The notes below the pieces were generated by a model that was given only the letters and a program-made list of their open reading frames with translations, searched no databases and was not told the origin of the DNA. DNA of 27,492 nucleotides, taken from the IMG/VR virus record IMGVR_UViG_3300017692_000005, positions 1 through 27,492 of that record; one strand, written 5' to 3'. Position numbers and translations under genes: made by a program. Each line of letters begins with the position of its first letter. Position 1 is the stretch's first letter. Shown here in pieces: positions 23,748 to 27,492 of the stretch. This DNA is from a virus.

Positions 23748-23973
23748 AGCGGCCCCTTAGGTCCTTGCGATAGTCTGGCATTGCTTCACCTGCGATCCGC
23801 GCCAGAGCAGCATCCAGAGCGTTGCGGTGCCAATGCTCTTGGCCACCGAACCTGACGCCAGCGGGCAACCTGCCGCCAACGATTTCCCGCTCGAACGCGG
23901 GCTCGGTCATGTCGCAGTATTCTGCCGCCGTCTTGCGCCGCATCATTGCGGGCCATCGTGCCTGCGCCGTCAT
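23731..23973 (-). CDS. Excisionase-like helix-turn-helix protein
   Basis: An 80-residue protein. RRKTAAEYCDMTEPAFEREI and the following GGRLPAGVRFGGQEHWHRNA form a MerR/AlpA-type winged helix (about 12-52). Proteins of this type beside an integrase often act as recombination directionality factors. It overlaps both the integrase and the upstream gene. Confidence 0.7.
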   Translation of the reverse strand: MTAQARWPAMMRRKTAAEYCDMTEPAFEREIVGGRLPAGVRFGGQEHWHRNALDAALARIAGEAMPDYRKDLRGRYGEAA

Positions 23974-24176
23974 CCCTCATTGTCCTTATGGGGTGGGTTG
24001 GGGGCTAAATGCCACGACCACATTTCCCGGATAGTTTCGCCGCCGCAGCAGCACTCTCGGCCATCGCAACAGTACGGCGCATCGGCATCCCTCAACCATA
24101 CGGTGCCCCGCCACTCTTGATAGGCGGCAATGAGCAGGCATCGGAGGACGCGCAGCTTGAACGACAGATCAGCCAC
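23970..24176 (-). CDS. Small Cys-rich protein
   Basis: A 68-residue protein with GTG start and GGAGG seven bases upstream. It begins (M)ADLSFKLRVLRCLLIAAYQE and has a striking cluster, YCCDGRECCCGGE, of five Cys. The cluster could bind metal. It overlaps both neighbours. No family is recognised. Confidence 0.55.
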   Translation of the reverse strand: MADLSFKLRVLRCLLIAAYQEWRGTVWLRDADAPYCCDGRECCCGGETIREMWSWHLAPNPPHKDNEG

Positions 24177-24297
24177 AGAACCACCTCCAAACCCTAGCCC
24201 ACACTCCCGGCGTATCGGTGACGATAGGACCGTACAGGCGCTTGCGATCGACCTCGGACATGGGGCGGTAGAGGTCTTTGGCGTCGGAGCGGGTCAT
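24169..24297 (-). CDS. Small protein (42 residues)
   Basis: MTRSDAKDLYRPMSEVDRKR, then LYGPIVTDTPGVWARVWRWFCG. The start overlaps the upstream stop by ATGA and the end overlaps the next GTG. The last nine residues are aromatic-rich and amphipathic. Function unknown. Confidence 0.5.
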   Translation of the reverse strand: MTRSDAKDLYRPMSEVDRKRLYGPIVTDTPGVWARVWRWFCG

Positions 24298-24569
24298 CGA
24301 CCAAACCCCGCATAACCATGAGTCGCAGACATAGCCCTATATCTGCGCTCACGGCGCAATGCCGCCTCCTCTTGCTTTGGCGTCAGAGGTGGTTCTTCCG
24401 GGCCTTGGTCATGCAAGAGGACGGCACTGTCATCCACGTCGACAGGAAAAGGATCAGGGCATCCGATGGTGTAAGCCATGCGAGACCCCTTTTTACCTTT
24501 GACTGCAACAGGCTCGAAGTTTCCGTCGCCTATGCGCGCCCAATAGAATTTAGCCTTTTCGTTCGCCAT
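24294..24569 (-). CDS. Hypothetical accessory protein
   Basis: A 91-residue protein. GAGG seven bases before the ATG favours this start over a GTG one codon earlier. It contains YWARIGDGNFEPVAVKGKKG and an acidic, Pro-rich middle, then a basic end. No family is recognised. Confidence 0.55.
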   Translation of the reverse strand: MANEKAKFYWARIGDGNFEPVAVKGKKGSRMAYTIGCPDPFPVDVDDSAVLLHDQGPEEPPLTPKQEEAALRRERRYRAMSATHGYAGFGR

Positions 24570-24976
24570 CACCCTACCTCGCTTTGCTTGTAGGCGGAGA
24601 GGGCGGCGTCGATCAGTGGCAGCGTGTCATGCGCGCTATCAGGGGTGTTGGCATCCGGCATGCGGATATAGCCAAACTCAATGCCGTTCGTGATGAACTG
24701 GCGCGCGGCTTTGAGCGCCTTCTCCACCACCGCCCGCTCTGGCTCGGGGTGCGAGGAAACCATTTTGCTGGCGTCGGGAGAATGGTCGCTGTCGAGGCGG
24801 ATCCAGTTGCCGCCGTTTAGAAAACCACTGCCCTTCCAGTTGGGGGACATACTCCACCCACGGTCGTCCTCTATTTCGAAGAAACGACTGTTTTCCCATC
24901 TCACGGGATAACGCTTTCCGGCAGTCAGATAATCGCACTCAGCCGGCACGCTCTCAGCCACAGCATAGACCGTCAT
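24569..24976 (-). CDS. Hypothetical accessory protein, SH3-like N-terminus
   Basis: A 135-residue protein. The start at MTVYAVAESV has GGGGGA five bases upstream and overlaps the upstream stop. The N-terminal 55 residues (YLTAGKRYPVRWENSRFFEI) look like a small beta-barrel. The C-terminal part is helical. The barrel assignment is by pattern only. Confidence 0.55.
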   Translation of the reverse strand: MTVYAVAESVPAECDYLTAGKRYPVRWENSRFFEIEDDRGWSMSPNWKGSGFLNGGNWIRLDSDHSPDASKMVSSHPEPERAVVEKALKAARQFITNGIEFGYIRMPDANTPDSAHDTLPLIDAALSAYKQSEVG

Positions 24977-25146
24977 ACCATCCCCCAAACACTGCGCTCG
25001 CCCTGCAAGCCCTCGTCATACCAGGCGTGCCCACGGTCAGCCTCACGCTCCAAGCTGTCTTGCGTCTCGGCTTCGTCGATCGCACGGACAAGCTCGTCCA
25101 GGTCGTAGGGCTGATAGGGCTCTGTGAAGATGTGACGGGCGCTCAT
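24973..25146 (-). CDS. Small acidic protein (57 residues)
   Basis: MSARHIFTEPYQPYDLDELV, then an acidic helix (RAIDEAETQDSLEREADR) and WYDEGLQGERSVWGMV. ATGA overlaps on both sides. The negative charge and length resemble DNA-mimic or anti-host proteins, but there is no direct evidence. Confidence 0.55.
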   Translation of the reverse strand: MSARHIFTEPYQPYDLDELVRAIDEAETQDSLEREADRGHAWYDEGLQGERSVWGMV

Positions 25147-25445
25147 GTGGTGGCTCCCGATTTGGCTAGTTCGATGCCGCGCTTAAGGGCCACAAAGATG
25201 ACATCAACCGTCTCGCTCCCACTTTCTTGGTCTGTCAGCCAGAAGTCATAAAGCGCCTGCGCTTCCTTCATAATAGGATCAACCGGCGCTTCTTCGTTTT
25301 CGGCGATGTAGCGGGCGAAGGCAGTTAACGCGATATTGCACGGGATGTCCCTCTTTGACCAGAATGAGCAGCCGTAAGCTTTGTTCGCAAGAGAAACGGC
25401 CTTCTCAATCGCCCACTCGGGCACGTCATTAGGCACCTCTGCCAT
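25143..25445 (-). CDS. Hypothetical accessory protein
   Basis: A 100-residue helical protein starting MAEVPNDVPEWAIEKAVSLA, with GGAGAAG just upstream. It includes NIALTAFARYIAENEEAPVD. No family is recognised; the longer frame upstream is a shadow. Confidence 0.6.
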   Translation of the reverse strand: MAEVPNDVPEWAIEKAVSLANKAYGCSFWSKRDIPCNIALTAFARYIAENEEAPVDPIMKEAQALYDFWLTDQESGSETVDVIFVALKRGIELAKSGATT

Positions 25446-25446
25446 A

Positions 25447-26001
25447 TCACTTCTCCAAAATGGGGGTTGGGCGCTCGGCCTGAAGGGCGGCGATGGCAGG
25501 CATATTGTTGAACACAGCTTGTGCGATGCGCCGCCAATAGCTCCTGCAACCTTCAGGCATGCCTTGCCCGCAGGCCGCATCCGACATTTCAGGCAAAGTG
25601 CTCCACAACAGGCCCGCTTCAAAGGTCATGATCTCCGCCACCACCTCCACCTGCGATGCGGATGCTGGGGGTGTGGCAAGGGCGGCGCGTCGTACCTCGG
25701 ACACGAACTGAGCAAGATCCGTGATCGCTTCCCGCCTCCAGCAATCGGGCGGGTAGTGGCGCTCTGCTTGGGCTACATCCCACGGCGTTACCTCCCCGCT
25801 AACCGGCGCTGCCTGGGCGGGTGGAGATGATGGAGTGCGGGTGTAGAGCGGGGTTTCGATCCAGCGAGGCATTGACCTTGCCCATTGAGCGCGAGCGTCC
25901 ATGTAGTCCGTCACGACAAACGAGCTTTGATAGCTCTCGCATGAGTACATCCAAGCCACCGCCTCGCCCATCTGCTCGGAGCGGTCTGTGTTGTCAGACA
26001 T
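25447..26001 (-). CDS. Hypothetical accessory protein with W/PLYT motif
   Basis: A 184-residue protein starting MSDNTDRSEQ with AAGGAG upstream. EAVAWMYSCE near the N-terminus and WIETPLYTRTPSSPP follow a pattern seen in phage accessory proteins of unknown role. The C-terminal half is helical with several Cys. It starts at TAATG overlap with the upstream stop. Confidence 0.6.
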   Translation of the reverse strand: MSDNTDRSEQMGEAVAWMYSCESYQSSFVVTDYMDARAQWARSMPRWIETPLYTRTPSSPPAQAAPVSGEVTPWDVAQAERHYPPDCWRREAITDLAQFVSEVRRAALATPPASASQVEVVAEIMTFEAGLLWSTLPEMSDAACGQGMPEGCRSYWRRIAQAVFNNMPAIAALQAERPTPILEK

Positions 26002-26201
26002 TACTGTTCTCCTTGAGGGGGTTGGGGGAGCGACATCCAGTGGGTGAACGGCCCAACTTCTTCGCTCGCCTCGACCCAAAAGCCGCCGCGCCATGCCACC
26101 ACTGCATACACCGGTCGTCCTGTTTGAGCCCAGATGGCCAAGAACCATTCTCCTGTTTTTGGCGCCGTTTCGAACGGTTGCCATTCGTGGGAAGCGGCCA
26201 T
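26001..26201 (-). CDS. DUF551-like protein
   Basis: 66 residues: WQPFETAPKTGEWFLAIWAQ and later THWMSLPQPPQGEQ. The W.P...APK.G...and THW..LP.PP ends fit the DUF551 family, common in phage accessory regions, of unknown role. GGAGGGG precedes the ATG. Confidence 0.7.
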   Translation of the reverse strand: MAASHEWQPFETAPKTGEWFLAIWAQTGRPVYAVVAWRGGFWVEASEEVGPFTHWMSLPQPPQGEQ

Positions 26202-26290
26202 CAGAACCCCTCCACAACAGGCTGAAAGAATCCAGCAGCAGCAAGGATGACGATACCGTAGGCGACGGCGCGGGTGAGGAGCTTGGTCAT
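26201..26290 (-). CDS. 29-residue membrane peptide
   Basis: MTKLLTRAVAYGIVILAAAG, then FFQPVVEGF: a basic start and one hydrophobic helix (about 8-21). It overlaps both neighbours by ATGA or TGATG, which supports expression. It could modulate the envelope or act as a small lysis or exclusion peptide; unknown. Confidence 0.5.
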   Translation of the reverse strand: MTKLLTRAVAYGIVILAAAGFFQPVVEGF

Positions 26291-26469
26291 GATGACCTCG
26301 CTTCACGCCACAGGCGGTCATCTTCGTGCATCCAACCATCTTGCCAATCGTCGAAGTAGATGGTTCCGCGCTCACGCTTACAGACTTCACGGCCCTTGCC
26401 GGCTAAGCGGGCTTTCTGCCCCGACTTCCAAGCGAGATCGCGACGGTATTCGCTGACATCAGCCATCAT
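26287..26469 (-). CDS. Rmf/CrpP-like small protein
   Basis: A 60-residue protein. The pattern G17-x2-A20-x3-G24...C30...W42-x2-GW (45-46) matches the ribosome modulation factor/CrpP family, which otherwise reads GxxAxxxG...CP...W..GW. In bacteria Rmf pairs 70S ribosomes into inactive dimers. In phages the role is not established and may be host ribosome control. The Pro after Cys is replaced by Lys. Start at ATGATG with GGAG just upstream. Confidence 0.6.
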   Translation of the reverse strand: MMADVSEYRRDLAWKSGQKARLAGKGREVCKRERGTIYFDDWQDGWMHEDDRLWREARSS

Positions 26470-26744
26470 TCATCTCCAAAACATGAGGATGCTGCAATCA
26501 GAGCAGCGTGATCAGCTACAGCTGCATGGATCGCTTCAACCTCGCGGCGGTACTCTTCGCGAGTGGGGCCGAACGTCTCCCAAGATGCGTCGTAAGCGCG
26601 CTTGAGGCGGCTCTCGGCTTCAAGTGCGGACATGGGCGGCAGCGGGTCTGGCTTGAGGCCGAAGTGACGGTTGCGGCGGTCCTGGGCACGCCAGGCATCG
26701 ATCGCAGCGTCATCCGCTATGGGAAAGGTTGTGGGGGCGTTCAT
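26466..26744 (-). CDS. Hypothetical accessory protein
   Basis: A 92-residue protein: FPIADDAAIDAWRAQDRRNR, then helices SALEAESRLKRAYDASWETF and EEYRREVEAIHAAVADHAAL. AGGAG eight bases upstream. Mostly helical; no family recognised. Overlaps both neighbours. Confidence 0.55.
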   Translation of the reverse strand: MNAPTTFPIADDAAIDAWRAQDRRNRHFGLKPDPLPPMSALEAESRLKRAYDASWETFGPTREEYRREVEAIHAAVADHAALIAASSCFGDE

Positions 26745-27373
26745 GCGGCCCGCTCCTGACGTGCAACAGTCTTGGCCATGCCGATCAGCAAATCGCGGAA
26801 CGGCAAAGGCGTCGCGTTGCGGATGCGCACCTTGTCTTTGCCGCCGACCATCGCGACGGTACCAATTCGCCTAGCCTTCTCGTAACCGTAGCGGTCAAGC
26901 ATCCATTGCGGGATGCGCTGCTCACCGCGTGACCAGTCAAGTTCCGGCAGATCGGCGCCGACCGCATAGAGCCAAGTTGGCTTGCGGCTCTCATGGCCAT
27001 AGTGGCCCTGCTCAACGTAGCAGGTGTGTCCGCCGTGGAAGTCGGCAGCGAGCCAGCCACCGCCACGCGTGGGTCTATTCAGATTAAAGTGCGCCCAAGC
27101 ATGGCTGTCAGCCGGATGCTCCAGCACGCCGCCCCAGGTGCGTACAGCGCGCAGCGCGGCCGCAAAGCAACCTGCATCGTCGCCAAGTTTGTACTGGTGC
27201 GGTTTGCGGGTACTGCCATGCCAGAACCGCCCCCAGCGTTGGCAGGGCGGATGCGCAACCACAGGATTAGGGCCGGCGTAAAGGCGAGCGTCGCGCTGGA
27301 TATCCCACGCATCAACGCCGGGAAGGCCGAAATAGCAGCCGTCCGTCTCGACATAGAGAGCGGCGATCGTCAC
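26741..27373 (-). CDS. C5-methyltransferase-like protein lacking clear SAM motif
   Basis: A 210-residue protein. GTG start with GGAGGG seven bases upstream; an ATG five codons earlier lies in the neighbour. It has HPPCQRWG (41-48), like motif IV (PC catalytic loop) of C5-DNA methyltransferases, GGVLEHP (81-87), like motif VI (ENP), and KPTWLYAVGA (131-140), like motif VIII. The expected FxGxG SAM loop at the N-terminus is not evident (ETDGCYFGLPG instead). It may be a divergent modifying enzyme or an inactive relative. Confidence 0.5.
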   Translation of the reverse strand: MTIAALYVETDGCYFGLPGVDAWDIQRDARLYAGPNPVVAHPPCQRWGRFWHGSTRKPHQYKLGDDAGCFAAALRAVRTWGGVLEHPADSHAWAHFNLNRPTRGGGWLAADFHGGHTCYVEQGHYGHESRKPTWLYAVGADLPELDWSRGEQRIPQWMLDRYGYEKARRIGTVAMVGGKDKVRIRNATPLPFRDLLIGMAKTVARQERAA

Positions 27374-27492
27374 GCCACAGCCCTCCACTCAGCCTGCTCG
27401 TCATGCAGGAAGTCGGAGTCCAGAGCCCAACCATGGTCACGCGGCGCGTCGAGGTCCGCCACCATGCCGGCAAAGTCCTGATCATCGTCACC
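27370..27492 (-). CDS. C-terminal end of an upstream accessory gene (partial)
   Basis: An open frame from the right edge gives 40 residues ending DEQAEWRAVA, overlapping the next GTG by four bases. It is acidic (GDDDQDFAGM near the edge). Family not recognised. Confidence 0.55.
   Translation of the reverse strand, partial: GDDDQDFAGMVADLDAPRDHGWALDSDFLHDEQAEWRAVA

Noticed and set aside
1-27492. CRISPR arrays, insertion sequences, long direct repeats, tRNA or rRNA genes
   Set aside because: Looked for by eye on both strands and none was seen. Short diverged repeats or degraded elements could still be missed.

Overview
The window is a continuous stretch of a temperate, short-tailed (podovirus-type) phage or prophage genome. 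It has the high G+C and third-position bias of an alphaproteobacterial phage. The phage ABA-sandwich, Rmf/CrpP-like and DUF551-like genes and the endolysin with a short N-terminal extension fit a sphingomonad host, but host assignment is an inference. No bacterial housekeeping gene, tRNA, rRNA, insertion sequence or CRISPR array was seen. I saw no tail tube, tape-measure or baseplate gene, which supports a podovirus.

Left part, + strand, about 1-19,650: the late region. It starts inside a gene of unknown function (terminase is expected here by position). Head genes follow: SU10/P22-type portal, small structural proteins, scaffold and SU10-type major capsid protein, then an intrinsic terminator at about 5,675-5,709. 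Neck and tail genes come next: SU10-type adaptor, a P22 gp10-like nozzle/stabilisation protein and a tail-collar protein. Ejection proteins follow, including a lytic transglycosylase split by a +1 frame change and an 877-residue protein. A terminator whose loop holds a stop codon closes that block. The host-recognition module has an SGNH/GDSL hydrolase tailspike, an Asp-box beta-propeller protein and a third tail protein. The lysis block has two tiny proline-rich ORFs, membrane proteins, a GH24 endolysin and a probable holin. Most late genes overlap by ATGA or TGATG, so they are probably translationally coupled.

Right part, - strand, about 27,492 down to 19,786: a chain of mostly small, overlapping accessory genes running toward the late operon. 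The two transcription units converge at about 19,650-19,785, where two hairpins lie. Recognisable members are a C5-methyltransferase-like protein lacking a clear SAM motif, an Rmf/CrpP-like protein, a DUF551-like protein, an excisionase-like HTH protein, a tyrosine integrase, a T5orf172/GIY-YIG protein, a phage ABA-sandwich protein and several Cys-rich mini-proteins. Many have fewer than 60 codons and are supported by ATGA overlaps with both neighbours.

The integrase has phage genes packed tightly on both sides. The window therefore looks like the unintegrated (attP) gene order rather than a prophage end. Replication genes and a repressor were not seen and may lie outside the window. The strongest points for follow-up are the frame-shifted transglycosylase, the duplicated MAKPPKPP micro-ORFs, the two-enzyme tailspike module with an antisense ORF in its gap, and the cluster of tiny accessory proteins.
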